Positions 25,231-34,681 of a stretch of DNA of 64,000 bases are shown here, piece after piece. The notes under the pieces were generated by a model. It did no database searches. It saw only the letters and a program-made list of their open reading frames with translations, and was not told the DNA's origin. The stretch covers positions 248,001 through 312,000 of the forward strand of contig JBGSSF010000024.1 in the NCBI GenBank assembly GCA_041737175.1. The letters run 5' to 3'. A program made the position numbers and the translations under genes. The DNA comes from UBA5072 sp041737175 (GTDB lineage Bacteria; Bacteroidota; Bacteroidia; Bacteroidales; UBA10428). How positions within the stretch are numbered: position 1 is the stretch's first letter; every line of letters starts with the position of its first letter.

Positions 25231-25752
25231 ATGATTACAAAGGACAATTGCATACTGTTGGGCACTCTGACTAAGCCGCATGGCACAAAGGGTTCGGCTC
25301 TGATTTGGCTGAAGGATCTAAAAGCAGAAGACATCAAAAAAAGGGGATCAGTATTCGTTGAAATAGACGGATTGCTGGTTCCTTTTTTTATGGAGAGTTT
25401 TCAGGAAAGATCTGCAGACAGCATAATACTTAAATTAGAAGGGATTCAATCAGAGACCGGTTTAAAAGAACTGACGGGATCAAATGTTTATGTTTTGTCC
25501 GGCCAGGTTAAGCGCAAAAGGAAAATGCTTTCCGGAATTCCAAAGCTTTCGGGTTACAAGGTTAAAGATCTGCATACGGGTTTTGCAGGAACCGCGGGAG
25601 AAATCACTGGTAAAGCAAGTAATCCGCTTTTGCAGGTATATCATGAAGGACGTGAGTACCTGGTACCTGTGCATGAGGATATCATTCTTGAGATCAATGA
25701 TAAGGAGAAGATGATAGTGATTGAGGCACCGGAGGGATTGTTTGAATTGTAA
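25231..25752 (+). CDS. rimM: Ribosome maturation factor RimM
   Basis: 173 residues. RimM binds S19 and helps form the 16S 3' domain head. The N-terminal RimM domain begins LGTLTKPHGTKGSALIW, and the C-terminal PRC-barrel domain shows LSGYKVKDLHTGFAGTAGEI and YLVPVHEDIILEIN. The rpsP-rimM order is widely conserved, usually followed by trmD and rplS; here those genes are missing and the operon ends in a large inverted repeat. Confidence 0.96.
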   Translation: MITKDNCILLGTLTKPHGTKGSALIWLKDLKAEDIKKRGSVFVEIDGLLVPFFMESFQERSADSIILKLEGIQSETGLKELTGSNVYVLSGQVKRKRKMLSGIPKLSGYKVKDLHTGFAGTAGEITGKASNPLLQVYHEGREYLVPVHEDIILEINDKEKMIVIEAPEGLFEL

Positions 25753-25867
25753 CGAATAATGAGTGATGAGTGATGAGGGATGAGTGGGTTTTGGGATTGG
25801 GTTTGGGGCATGACTTCCTTGCCCATGCTCAAGTCTCGCTCATTACTCATTACTCATCACTCGTTAC
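25753..25867. repeat. Inverted heptamer arrays between rimM and the creatininase gene
   Basis: Left words are CGAATAA, TGAGTGA, TGAGTGA, TGAGGGA, TGAGTGG. Right words are TCATTAC, TCATTAC, TCATCAC, TCGTTAC. A 31-base stretch on each side matches in inverted orientation at 26 positions, mostly differing by transitions. The left array begins right after the rimM stop, and the right array supplies the stop codon of the convergent gene. A G-quadruplex motif lies in the loop. Confidence 0.8.
25786..25808 (+). other. Canonical G-quadruplex motif in the loop of the inverted repeat
   Basis: Four G-runs (GGG, GGG, GGG, GGGG) are separated by loops TTTT, ATT and TTT, meeting the G3-N1-7 rule. It is on the plus strand in the 3' untranslated region of rimM, at the start of the hairpin loop. 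Confidence 0.7.
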
Positions 25868-26628
25868 TGATATATCTCATCCGGCCCGGTCCTATCCAAT
25901 TCCACCAAAAAGTCCGCTATTTGCTCGGTTATTGCCTCGAGGTATTTCCGCCCTTTTTCTGCAGAAGCCTTTTTAGGATTTCCAATGCCGGTGTCTTGGG
26001 TCACCTGGGTCCATGCCCTCGGAAACCAGACCCAGCCTTCCTTTCTTGCTGCAAAACGCGGTACCTTTGCTTTTCCGGTCCCCGCTTCTGTTAACGGAAG
26101 CACCAGCTCCGGCACAATATGCATCATGACACTGGTTTCCATTTCATTGGCATGATCCCCGGCTTCTTCGAAAAACTGATCCAGGGGCACCACTTCATAC
26201 CAGTTCAGCTGCACGATGAATATTTCCGGAAACTCAGGCTGAAGCTCACGGATCAGCGCTTTAAAATCGTTGCCGCCATGCCCATTAAATACAATCAGTT
26301 TTGAAATGCCGTGGTTTGAAAGGCACATGAGAATATCCCTGAGAATTTTAAGCTGTGTCGTGGGGTTCAGGTTCATGGTCATGTAAATGTCAAGCTGGCT
26401 GGTATTTACACCGAAAGGTATTACCGGCAAAACAACTGAGTGCACTCCTTTTTCCCAGGCCTTCATACAGGATTTTCTGGCAATATATTCAGTTTCGATG
26501 CTGTCGGTACCGAAAGGCAGATGGTAATTGTGGGCTTCAGTAGCGCCCCAGGGAAGGATTACCATCGTGTATTGCTCATTCTGAACGGTTTTCCATGGAG
26601 TTTCGCTTAGGATATAAGGAGCAGCCAT
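25864..26628 (-). CDS. Creatininase family amidohydrolase-like protein
   Basis: 254 residues from the ATG at 26628; the longer frame to 26694 adds an unlikely N-terminus and crosses the -7 box. The fold signature is clear: VILPWGATEAHNYHLPFGTDS holds the first metal ligands (Glu, His, Asp), FNGHGGND the second group, and NEMETSVM a further Glu. The family includes creatininase and the FAPy deformylase ArfB of archaeal flavin synthesis, and most bacterial members have no known substrate. The stop codon and 3' region lie in a heptameric repeat. It is divergent from a T9SS cargo gene. Confidence 0.9.
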   Translation of the reverse strand: MAAPYILSETPWKTVQNEQYTMVILPWGATEAHNYHLPFGTDSIETEYIARKSCMKAWEKGVHSVVLPVIPFGVNTSQLDIYMTMNLNPTTQLKILRDILMCLSNHGISKLIVFNGHGGNDFKALIRELQPEFPEIFIVQLNWYEVVPLDQFFEEAGDHANEMETSVMMHIVPELVLPLTEAGTGKAKVPRFAARKEGWVWFPRAWTQVTQDTGIGNPKKASAEKGRKYLEAITEQIADFLVELDRTGPDEIYQ

Positions 26629-26646
26629 ATTTTTAGGTTTTGTTTG

Positions 26647-26654
26647 CAAAAATA
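26647..26654 (-). promoter_or_regulatory. -7 box for the creatininase-like gene
   Basis: TATTTTTG on the minus strand, an exact TA-N2-TTTG match 18 bases before the chosen ATG at 26628. It supports the shorter start and implies a leader of only about 12 bases. Confidence 0.45.
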
Positions 26655-26745
26655 ATTGATTTATCTTCAATGTGGTTAATTTGGTTTTGATCAATAATAA
26701 TTATGGTTTTTTTTAGTTAGCATTGTAGAAAAATCCCCGTTTTGG

Positions 26746-28113
26746 ATGTTCTCTAAAAGAATTCTGACTTTCTGTTTTGCCATCACACTCCTTACCGTAA
26801 ATCTGGCTGCGCAGATTTTTGCCCCGGAAGCAAGTGATTCATTCGCTGCGTCCTATAATCCGCCAGGCGGAACGGATGAAGTTTTTATTTTCAATAAATC
26901 TTCATTTGGGGTGGCAATGTCAGTTTCCCTGGTTGCTGTTTCAGTCGACAGGTTATCAGGATGGTCCTTTCAATGGTCGGTTTACGATCCGGTGGCCGGT
27001 TCCTATAAATCCATTCCCGGTGCATCGAGCGGATGGTTCTCAGCAATTGATACCATAACAGTGTCATCAGGGTACCGGGTAATCATGACCAAGGGAGCCA
27101 GCAGCCAGGTATTCCGGGCATGGCTCCTGGTCAATGATCTTGATGTTACGATTACGAACAAGGACGAGGAAGATAAGCTTCTATTCGGTTATTACAATTG
27201 CTCATCCATCGACCTGAGAGCTGATACAACCAGGATTGCGCTATTTTACTTCAATCCTGACACAAAGGCCAGGATCAATGTTTCGGTGAATTATACCATC
27301 CGTTGGAGCACCAATAATCCGGAAGCTGTCACACCATCAAGCCGACTGATCACCAGGGTAAACAGTCCTCCGTCAGAAGATACATGGTACATCCTTACGC
27401 TGAGTGATCCTTTTGGACTCAGACGATCCGATTCGGTGTTTTATGAGTCCATCCAGTCCAAAGCAGTATTGGCGGTGCCTGAATACGTGAATCTGGGAGA
27501 TGAACTGGAATACCCCGCGAAGAACTACGGAAGCTATTATAACGATGACATTTTTTCTGCACCCGGAAAGTACCGGTTTGACGTATCCGGTTCCCGTAAT
27601 TTATCAGGTTATGAGATCGATTTTGGAGATGGGGAGATGATTTCATCCGGAGCCGACACGTTGACAATAGTTCATGAATTCAAAAAACCCGGGATTTACA
27701 AGGTTGTTCTGACTACCAAATCTGCAATTCCTTACGAGTGTCTTGATTCCATATCCGCTGAAGTTGAGCTTGTCAATTCGCAATTTGTCCTCCCCAATGT
27801 TTTTACACCGAACAACGATGGTGACAATGATGTGATTTCACTGGAAAACAGCAATAATGTTTTCCGCAGTGAGGATGTTTCAGTTCTCAGCATTGAGATA
27901 GCGATTTTCGACCGGGCAGGGATCAAAGTACATGATTATGAGGGAAACATCAGGGATTGGCACGGATGGGACGGAAGAGTCAGGAATTCAAACCGGGATG
28001 CACCCGAAGGAGTATATTTTTATGTAATAAAGGCTCTCTATGTTTTCACGGAGGAATCAGGGTTGATTACAAGTAAAACCTATAAAGGTTTTTTTCATCT
28101 CTACAGGGATTAG
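26746..28113 (+). CDS. T9SS type B cargo protein with a PKD-like domain
   Basis: 455 residues. A signal peptide (about 1-24, ending near NLAAQ) is followed by beta-rich regions, a PKD-like domain near 285-345 (YEIDFGDGE ... HEFKKPGIYKVVLTTK), and a C-terminal gliding-motility-associated domain (about 345-455) starting LPNVFTPNNDGDND and containing IEIAIFDRAGIKV and WDGRV. That C-terminal domain is the type B (CHU_C) signal that directs export through the type IX secretion system. The protein is therefore expected outside the outer membrane. Its function is unknown. It lies 785 bases before a giant cargo gene of the same class. Confidence 0.88.
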   Translation: MFSKRILTFCFAITLLTVNLAAQIFAPEASDSFAASYNPPGGTDEVFIFNKSSFGVAMSVSLVAVSVDRLSGWSFQWSVYDPVAGSYKSIPGASSGWFSAIDTITVSSGYRVIMTKGASSQVFRAWLLVNDLDVTITNKDEEDKLLFGYYNCSSIDLRADTTRIALFYFNPDTKARINVSVNYTIRWSTNNPEAVTPSSRLITRVNSPPSEDTWYILTLSDPFGLRRSDSVFYESIQSKAVLAVPEYVNLGDELEYPAKNYGSYYNDDIFSAPGKYRFDVSGSRNLSGYEIDFGDGEMISSGADTLTIVHEFKKPGIYKVVLTTKSAIPYECLDSISAEVELVNSQFVLPNVFTPNNDGDNDVISLENSNNVFRSEDVSVLSIEIAIFDRAGIKVHDYEGNIRDWHGWDGRVRNSNRDAPEGVYFYVIKALYVFTEESGLITSKTYKGFFHLYRD

Positions 28114-28157
28114 GCCTTCAAGTGATTGTACGCATATAAGCCTTGATTCACAGCTGT

Positions 28158-28562
28158 TTACTGCCAGACACCTATAATTCCTCCTGCCACGGCATAATTT
28201 ACAGCCAGGTAACCGGCGTTAATCAGAAAGAGCTTGAAAGATCTGCCTTCGAACAGATAAATCGTGCCAAGTGAAGCGGCTGCCCAGCCGATCCCTGCCA
28301 ATGCTCCGGCAGTTATGCCCCAAACAAGGCCGGCATCCGGTCCAAGGAAAGCAGCCAGATTGAAGCAAATGATAAGCGCCAGGAGGAAAGTAAGGCCAAA
28401 TGTTTTAACCATGCTGGTTTGCTTGATTTTTTCTTCAGAAAGCCCGGCTTCTCTCATCCAAACGTTTGCGAAAGAAAAGGGTGCGTACCAGAGAAAACCG
28501 ATCACAAAGCTTGATAAAGCCGCTGCCAGAACGGCCAGGTAATTGATCTGCGATAAATCCAT
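28158..28562 (-). CDS. DUF1761 family membrane protein
   Basis: 134 residues from the ATG at 28562 (the longer frame adds a poor N-terminus). Four hydrophobic segments are seen. The first contains the family-type pattern FVIGFLWYAPFSFANVWMREAG, and later helices include LTFLLALIICFNLAAFLG and INAGYLAVNYAVAGGIIGVW. DUF1761 proteins are small inner-membrane proteins without known function. The gene lies between two T9SS cargo genes on the opposite strand and has no obvious link to them. Confidence 0.8.
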   Translation of the reverse strand: MDLSQINYLAVLAAALSSFVIGFLWYAPFSFANVWMREAGLSEEKIKQTSMVKTFGLTFLLALIICFNLAAFLGPDAGLVWGITAGALAGIGWAAASLGTIYLFEGRSFKLFLINAGYLAVNYAVAGGIIGVWQ

Positions 28563-28897
28563 ATTACTTATTATTAAGAGGTTAATACGAAATTCCTGCA
28601 TAAATCACCGCATGTCGCATGGGTTTTTTATGCTTTGTTTAACAAATGACAAACCAAAAAGTTTCCGGTATCTTTCCCATGGTCAAATAATTGCGTTCAT
28701 CACGGCAAATACCGCATTCATCCACTGTTTGAAACCATTCGTCAAAAAATGCGTATACCACCTTACTATGTTCAGATGATTTCAGAGTATAGATAAGGCA
28801 TGACTTATACCGGGCAATAGCCCTGATGGCAAGAGGAGGGAGATGCATTGAAATAATTACTGGATCTGTCAGGCAACGCAATTATTAAGCAACAGGT
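28563..28897. other. 335-bp stretch without a confident gene
   Basis: It separates the DUF1761 gene from the giant cargo gene and should hold promoters for both, but no exact TA-N2-TTTG box was found. A minus-strand frame from an ATG at 28848 to 28639 would give about 69 residues (it includes VVYAFFDEWFQTVDECGI) with no recognised family. It could be a small gene or a remnant. A 7-base inverted repeat (AATAATT/AATTATT) lies at 28852-28886. Confidence 0.3.
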
Positions 28898-31800
28898 ATG
28901 AGGGGCACATTAACAAAACTACTCACCGTAACATCGTTATTAGTAAGCTTGTTTTCGCCAAAGGTTACCGGTCAGTGCGCACTGATCACCGACAATTACA
29001 GCGGACAAGTAGCCGGAAGCGTTTGTGCCCCTGTTAACCTGAACATGGACGTACGCTACAAGTTTATCCTACCGGTTGATCCTTCCCGTGTTCAAATTCT
29101 TTATGTATGGAACGATGGAACAGGTGCCACTTCTGTTGTACCTGCGATTTCCCAGGGGGACACTATTTTTACAGCTACCGCATCCCATATCTATCCTCCG
29201 GCAGACCAATGCAGTTACACTGCGGAAGCTTATGTGATTTATGACGGAGTGCAGTGCGTCAGCAGCAGCCGGCAGGAACAAACATTCAGCGCATGGGCCA
29301 GGGACAATCAAAATGGCGCGGTGATCATCACAGATCCGGTGGTGGCCCAGTTCTGTGAGGGGGAGGATATTATTGATGTAAGATTTACAGACAATTCCAC
29401 CTTTAACTGCAATATCAATATTGAACCCGATAAGCCCAACCGGATTACACGCTGGGTTCAGTTTATTTACGGTACAACCACCATTGGCGGTGACCGCATT
29501 CCCAATGTTACCATCCGCGATCCGCTTGGGAACGTATTCCAAATGACGGATGCGGCCGGCAATTCATTACCGCCCGTATCCGGGCCCATTGTGGAAATAC
29601 CCATACCGGCAGACGGTCCGACTGAGATTTCATGGCCCATAAGCGCACCAGCCGGCGGAATCGCCGGAGATATTTTTGAGATCACACTCCGGAACTGGAA
29701 TATCTGCAATCCTTATGACAGGAATCCTTTTGATGCCATTCCACCCTCTGACTTAATCGATGGAGACAATGATCCCATTACAACAACAGCGCTGATCGAA
29801 ATTATCACCACACCGCCTGTGATTACCAATCCTTCTCTGGAGTTTTGCGCAGGTAGTCCCATAAACCTTACATTGGCGACTTCAGGTGGACAGGTCAACT
29901 GGTACACCGATTCCTTATTGACCAATCATATCCATACTGGCAACAGTTTCGATCCTACTGGCGCACCAACCTTTATCGACAATTCAACGGGAGGCAGTTA
30001 TTCCTTCTGGGTAACCGAGAGCATCGGAGCATGTGCTAGCGCACCCAGCAAAATTACCTTCAGGATATTTGATACACCCGCACCCGCTCCTGATGCCGGT
30101 GCTGATGATGTGATATGCGATAGTCAGTACCTGCTCAATGGCAATGTACCCGTGATCGGTATCGGGTCATGGACAACCTCCGGCAGTGCTGTAATTGCCA
30201 ATCCGGGTAATCCAGGTACCTTTGTACACAACCTGGCGTCCGGTCCCAATCTTTTCAGATGGACCATAACAAACGGTCCCTGCGTATCGGTTGATGAAGT
30301 AATCATAACCAGAGATCTCCAGCCTGATCCGGCATCAGCGGGTTTAGACCAGGCATTTTGCAATACAAGCATAGCTTCCCTGCATGGCAATGCACCCACC
30401 AACAACGGAAGGGGAACCTGGTCGGTTGCAACGGGGCATGCAGATTTCAGTGATACACATGATCGGTTTGCGCAGGCTTCGGATTTATCAGGCGGATTGA
30501 GCAAACTCGCATGGACAATAACAAGCCGTTACGGAGCCTGTATTACAACAAGCGATACAGTTGCAATATTGCGCGACCTGACTCCTGATCCCGCATATGC
30601 AGGACCCGACCGGGGTGTATGTGATTCTCTGGCAGTGAATATGGACGCCCTTCCTGCCAGTAATGGAGGAACGGGAACCTGGAATGTAGTATCTGGCGGA
30701 GGCATAATGTCAGATATACACGATCCGGTTTCCCTGGTCTCGAATTTATCATTTGGAAGCAATGAATTCCGGTGGAATGTTGTAAGCCGGTATGGCATAT
30801 GCCCGGGAAGCCATGATAATGTCATCATTACGCGTGATGCTGCACCCGCACCTGCGTTTGCCGGCCTGGATCAGAATCTTTGCAGTTCTGTTACAGCACC
30901 CCTCGGAGCCAATAATGCCACAGTTGGGACCGGTAACTGGTATGTTGTGACCAATCCTTCGGGAACCCCGCCGGTATTTAATCCAGGTGCCGGCAATCCC
31001 AATGCGACAGTGCAGATTTTATCCGGGAACGAGGGTATTTATGCGTTTGCCTGGACGATAGTAAATGGCAGTTGCACAACCTCCGACACCATACAGGTTG
31101 ATTTTGGAATGCCGGTTCCTCCGGCTGATGCAGGTCCTGCCGATACAGTCTGTGGTGCTACCGCAGCCCTTGAGGGTAACGATCCGGGGATTGGTACCGG
31201 CACATGGCGTAAGATTAGCGGATCAGGACCGGTTTCCTTTATGCCAGATGAACATGCAAGAGCAGTATTCGCAACCATCCATCCCGGGCAGGAAGGTCTT
31301 TATTCTTTCGAATGGCGCATTACGAGCGGATCATGCCCTCCGAGTAGTGATACTGTTGACCTGTTTTACAAACCCTCCCCGGGAATTCCTGCAGCAACTG
31401 ATGCTGAAAGGTGCGGTCCGGGATCTGTTTTGCTGACATCGACCCTTGGAACCAACGGAGACATCAATCGCTGGTATGAAAATGCCACGGGTGGAACCGT
31501 GCTGTCAGAGAGTATTAATTATACCACACCATCCCTGTCAGCAGATGCTGACTACTGGGTGGCCAGTTATGACTATACCACCGGGTGTGAAAGCAACCGC
31601 AGGCGTGTTCAGGTGATGATTCATGAGATACCCGATAACCCTGATGTTTCAGATATCCAGCATTGCGGAAATGCAAGCGTTACCCTTACGGCAACCATCG
31701 GGAACGCTGGCACCACCAACCGGTGGTATGATGCATCAACCGGTGGCAATATGATCGCGCAGGCGGAATCCTATACCACACCGGTATTGTCGGGTCCTGT

Positions 31801-34669
31801 ATCTTATTGGGTCAGCAGTTATAATGACAGCACTGGTTGTGAAAGCAGCAGGATACAGGTCACAGCAAGGATCGATATAATACCGGATGTGCCGGTTATC
31901 ATTAATGCAAGCCGATGTGGTGAAGGAGCAGTGGATCTGGTTTCTTCCATCGGGAACAACGGTACCGGCAACCGCTGGTATGATGCCCCGGTTGGTGGAA
32001 CCATGCTTGATACCGCATTGATATATCGAACACCCTATCTCACCACTTCTGCTTCTTACTGGGTTTCGACAATCAATTCCACAACAGGTTGCGCAAGTCC
32101 GAGAACCCGGGTAGTGGCCCAGATCAATCCAATTCCGGAATTTCCGGATGCTGTTGATGTTACCCAATGCGGTCCCGATTCCGTGTACCTGTTTTCCACA
32201 CCCGGCAACAATGGTACCATAAGCAGATGGTATGACAGTCTTACCGGCGGAAATCTTCTGATGCAGGGAAATACATACCTGACGAATTATCTCACGGCAA
32301 CAAAAAGATATTATGTTTCGAGTTACAATGAATCAACCGGTTGTGAAAGCAGCAGGAAAGAAGTAGTGGTTGCTGTTCTTCCTGTTCCTGCCGCTAATTC
32401 AATAATAGGTCCTTCGCTTGTGGGGATCAACCAGACCAATGTTATCTATTCGGTGAATTATCAACCGGGTTCAACATATGACTGGTCCATACCACCGGGA
32501 ATAAATCTATTACTGGAGAATCAGAATTTCGTAATTGTCGAATTCCCCAACATAGGCAATTACAATCTCATGGTCACGGAGACCAACAGCGTCGGTTGTG
32601 TCGGGCCTCCGGCTATAAAACCCGTTGAGGTGAAAGCGGATGTGATTGTTTTGAACATCAACACCACCCTGGAAGACGCCTGCGCAGGTAACGACCTTCA
32701 GCTGTCAGTTATTCCTGCCGGAGGAACCCCTTCTTATACATTTGCCTGGGACGGAGACACACAGTATCTGTCAGCGACAGATGTCTCCAACCCGGTTTTC
32801 AATTCGCCGGATCCGGGTGCATACTGGGTTTCAATAATGGTAAGTGATATCAACGGCAATAACAGTTCGGACAAGATCCAGGTCAATGTATACGACAATC
32901 CACAGACACAGATCATGGCAGCGGACACCCTGGTCTGTGCTGGGACGGACCTGCCCTTAAATGCTGTGGTAAGCGGAGGATCTGGCATTTACACTACCTA
33001 TTCCTGGAGCGGGCAAACCCTGCCACTTTCGGAAACAGACATAGTTAATCCATTCTTCAACACCTATTTACGGGGCGAATATGATCTGACTTTCACGGTT
33101 ACCGATAACCATGGATGTAAGGCATCTGATTCCATTACCATTTACAGCGATTCACCATTGTCGTCCTTTACCATCAATGCGGTTCCCGGATGTAGTCCGG
33201 TACATGCAGGTTTCTTCAACCAGTCGGACAACGCAACAAGCTATTTATGGAATTTTGGAGATGGTTTTACCAGCAACCAGGAAAATCCCTACCATGATTT
33301 TGTGAATCAGTCATCATCGGTAGAGTACTTCAATATAAGACTAACGGCCATCAGCGCTTACGGATGCGTACATACTTCCAATGACTATATTACAGTATAT
33401 CCGAATCCTGAATTGACCATTGTTACCTACCCCGAGAAGGCCTGTGCCCCTGCGGATATACTGCTTTCGTCCACTCCCGGAGGATTCAGTTATTACTGGG
33501 ATTTTGGAGACGGGAATCAGGAAGGTGGCAATTTCAATATCATGCACACTTTTGAGAATCATACGGACAGGGATACGGCATTTCTTGTGAGTCTTGTATC
33601 CACCTCATTTTTTGGCTGTGAAGATACCGGGTACACACAAATAATCGTTCATCCTGCCCCCCAGGCAGCTTTTACGGCTGATCCCCCATCGCAAATGATG
33701 CCCGACAGGACCGTGTTTTTTACCAATACCACACAAACCGGGAACTGGATCTATCAATGGCGGTTTGGCGACGACATCGTCTCTACGGAACGTGATCCTG
33801 GCCCGCATACTTATCCTGGTCCGGCCGATTACCTGGTGACACTTGTGGTAAGAGGAGAGCATTGTTCCGACAGCACCTGGCAGAGTGTTGAAATATTGCC
33901 TCATCCGCCTGTGGCAGAGTTTAAACCTGTTGAACCAGGTTGTATGCCCCTGACCATTCAGTTCGAGAACACCTCATCATACTCCAACTCATTCCTGTGG
34001 GAATTTGGTGACGGCGCTGTTTCCAATAAACCCAATCCAGAGTACACCTATTATGAGCCCGGAACCTATAAGATCAAACTTACAGCCTGGGGTGACGGAG
34101 GAACAGATTCATACAGTACTGTGAATAATGTTTGGGTGCTTCCCAATGCTTATTTTGAAATCGCGCCGAGGTTTGTCTATGTAAATGACCAGGAAGTGCA
34201 CTTTTTCAATTTGTCGGACAACGGGGACATTTATCTGTGGGACTTCGGGGATGGAACAGGATCAAGCAACATGAGCCCGACCCATATGTATACCATGGAA
34301 GGGAATTATGATGTCACGCTGAACGTTTGGACGGCCAATGACTGCTATGATCTCTATGTTCTTGAAACCGCTGTCCTGGTTGAACCAACGGGAAGGATTG
34401 TATTCCCGAACGTATTTCGACCTGAATCACCCATTGAGGAGAACCGGGTATTTAAACCGGGGGTCATTGACCATGTGGAAGAATACCACCTGATGGTATT
34501 CAATCGCTGGGGAGAACTTATTTTTGAAAGCTTTGACAAGGATACGGGATGGGATGGTTATGTCGATGGTAAGATGGCCAAACAGGACGTTTATGTATGG
34601 AAGGTGGAAGGCAAGTATTCAGGGGGTCAGACCTTCGGTCAGTCGGGTGATGTTACACTGATGCATTAA
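28898..34669 (+). CDS. Giant T9SS type B cargo protein with Ig-like and PKD repeats
   Basis: 1923 residues. After a signal peptide and an N-terminal beta domain come two families of tandem repeats. Five modules of about 81-91 residues (about 391-827) open with P-A/D-x-A-G-x-D, as in DPASAGLDQ and DPAYAGPDR. Four modules of about 82 residues (about 827-1156) contain NRWYDA, YWVSSYN and STGCESSR. Further modules lead to five PKD-type domains with WxFGD cores near 1451, 1534, 1622, 1701 and 1781. The end (about 1833-1923) is a type B sorting domain (VFPNVFRPES, VFNRWGELIFES, WDGYVDG). It is likely a long surface filament or adhesin. A PorP/SprF gene follows 12 bases downstream, a common partnership. 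Confidence 0.93.
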   Translation: MRGTLTKLLTVTSLLVSLFSPKVTGQCALITDNYSGQVAGSVCAPVNLNMDVRYKFILPVDPSRVQILYVWNDGTGATSVVPAISQGDTIFTATASHIYPPADQCSYTAEAYVIYDGVQCVSSSRQEQTFSAWARDNQNGAVIITDPVVAQFCEGEDIIDVRFTDNSTFNCNINIEPDKPNRITRWVQFIYGTTTIGGDRIPNVTIRDPLGNVFQMTDAAGNSLPPVSGPIVEIPIPADGPTEISWPISAPAGGIAGDIFEITLRNWNICNPYDRNPFDAIPPSDLIDGDNDPITTTALIEIITTPPVITNPSLEFCAGSPINLTLATSGGQVNWYTDSLLTNHIHTGNSFDPTGAPTFIDNSTGGSYSFWVTESIGACASAPSKITFRIFDTPAPAPDAGADDVICDSQYLLNGNVPVIGIGSWTTSGSAVIANPGNPGTFVHNLASGPNLFRWTITNGPCVSVDEVIITRDLQPDPASAGLDQAFCNTSIASLHGNAPTNNGRGTWSVATGHADFSDTHDRFAQASDLSGGLSKLAWTITSRYGACITTSDTVAILRDLTPDPAYAGPDRGVCDSLAVNMDALPASNGGTGTWNVVSGGGIMSDIHDPVSLVSNLSFGSNEFRWNVVSRYGICPGSHDNVIITRDAAPAPAFAGLDQNLCSSVTAPLGANNATVGTGNWYVVTNPSGTPPVFNPGAGNPNATVQILSGNEGIYAFAWTIVNGSCTTSDTIQVDFGMPVPPADAGPADTVCGATAALEGNDPGIGTGTWRKISGSGPVSFMPDEHARAVFATIHPGQEGLYSFEWRITSGSCPPSSDTVDLFYKPSPGIPAATDAERCGPGSVLLTSTLGTNGDINRWYENATGGTVLSESINYTTPSLSADADYWVASYDYTTGCESNRRRVQVMIHEIPDNPDVSDIQHCGNASVTLTATIGNAGTTNRWYDASTGGNMIAQAESYTTPVLSGPVSYWVSSYNDSTGCESSRIQVTARIDIIPDVPVIINASRCGEGAVDLVSSIGNNGTGNRWYDAPVGGTMLDTALIYRTPYLTTSASYWVSTINSTTGCASPRTRVVAQINPIPEFPDAVDVTQCGPDSVYLFSTPGNNGTISRWYDSLTGGNLLMQGNTYLTNYLTATKRYYVSSYNESTGCESSRKEVVVAVLPVPAANSIIGPSLVGINQTNVIYSVNYQPGSTYDWSIPPGINLLLENQNFVIVEFPNIGNYNLMVTETNSVGCVGPPAIKPVEVKADVIVLNINTTLEDACAGNDLQLSVIPAGGTPSYTFAWDGDTQYLSATDVSNPVFNSPDPGAYWVSIMVSDINGNNSSDKIQVNVYDNPQTQIMAADTLVCAGTDLPLNAVVSGGSGIYTTYSWSGQTLPLSETDIVNPFFNTYLRGEYDLTFTVTDNHGCKASDSITIYSDSPLSSFTINAVPGCSPVHAGFFNQSDNATSYLWNFGDGFTSNQENPYHDFVNQSSSVEYFNIRLTAISAYGCVHTSNDYITVYPNPELTIVTYPEKACAPADILLSSTPGGFSYYWDFGDGNQEGGNFNIMHTFENHTDRDTAFLVSLVSTSFFGCEDTGYTQIIVHPAPQAAFTADPPSQMMPDRTVFFTNTTQTGNWIYQWRFGDDIVSTERDPGPHTYPGPADYLVTLVVRGEHCSDSTWQSVEILPHPPVAEFKPVEPGCMPLTIQFENTSSYSNSFLWEFGDGAVSNKPNPEYTYYEPGTYKIKLTAWGDGGTDSYSTVNNVWVLPNAYFEIAPRFVYVNDQEVHFFNLSDNGDIYLWDFGDGTGSSNMSPTHMYTMEGNYDVTLNVWTANDCYDLYVLETAVLVEPTGRIVFPNVFRPESPIEENRVFKPGVIDHVEEYHLMVFNRWGELIFESFDKDTGWDGYVDGKMAKQDVYVWKVEGKYSGGQTFGQSGDVTLMH

Positions 34670-34681
34670 CAGGAAGTAATT

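Noticed and set aside
24746..25337. Several long antisense frames rich in Ser/Ala, Leu/Gln or Cys/Phe opposite rpsP
   Set aside because: They are reverse-strand readings of the GCA/GAA triplet tail of S16 and have no recognised domains, signals or sensible start context.
9168..25867. The heptamer arrays as a CRISPR array
   Set aside because: Units are only 6-8 bases with no spacers and no cas genes nearby.
28639..28881. 80-residue minus-strand frame upstream of the giant cargo gene
   Set aside because: It starts at TTG (an inner ATG gives 69 residues) and has no family I recognise; kept only as a remark in the intergenic entry.
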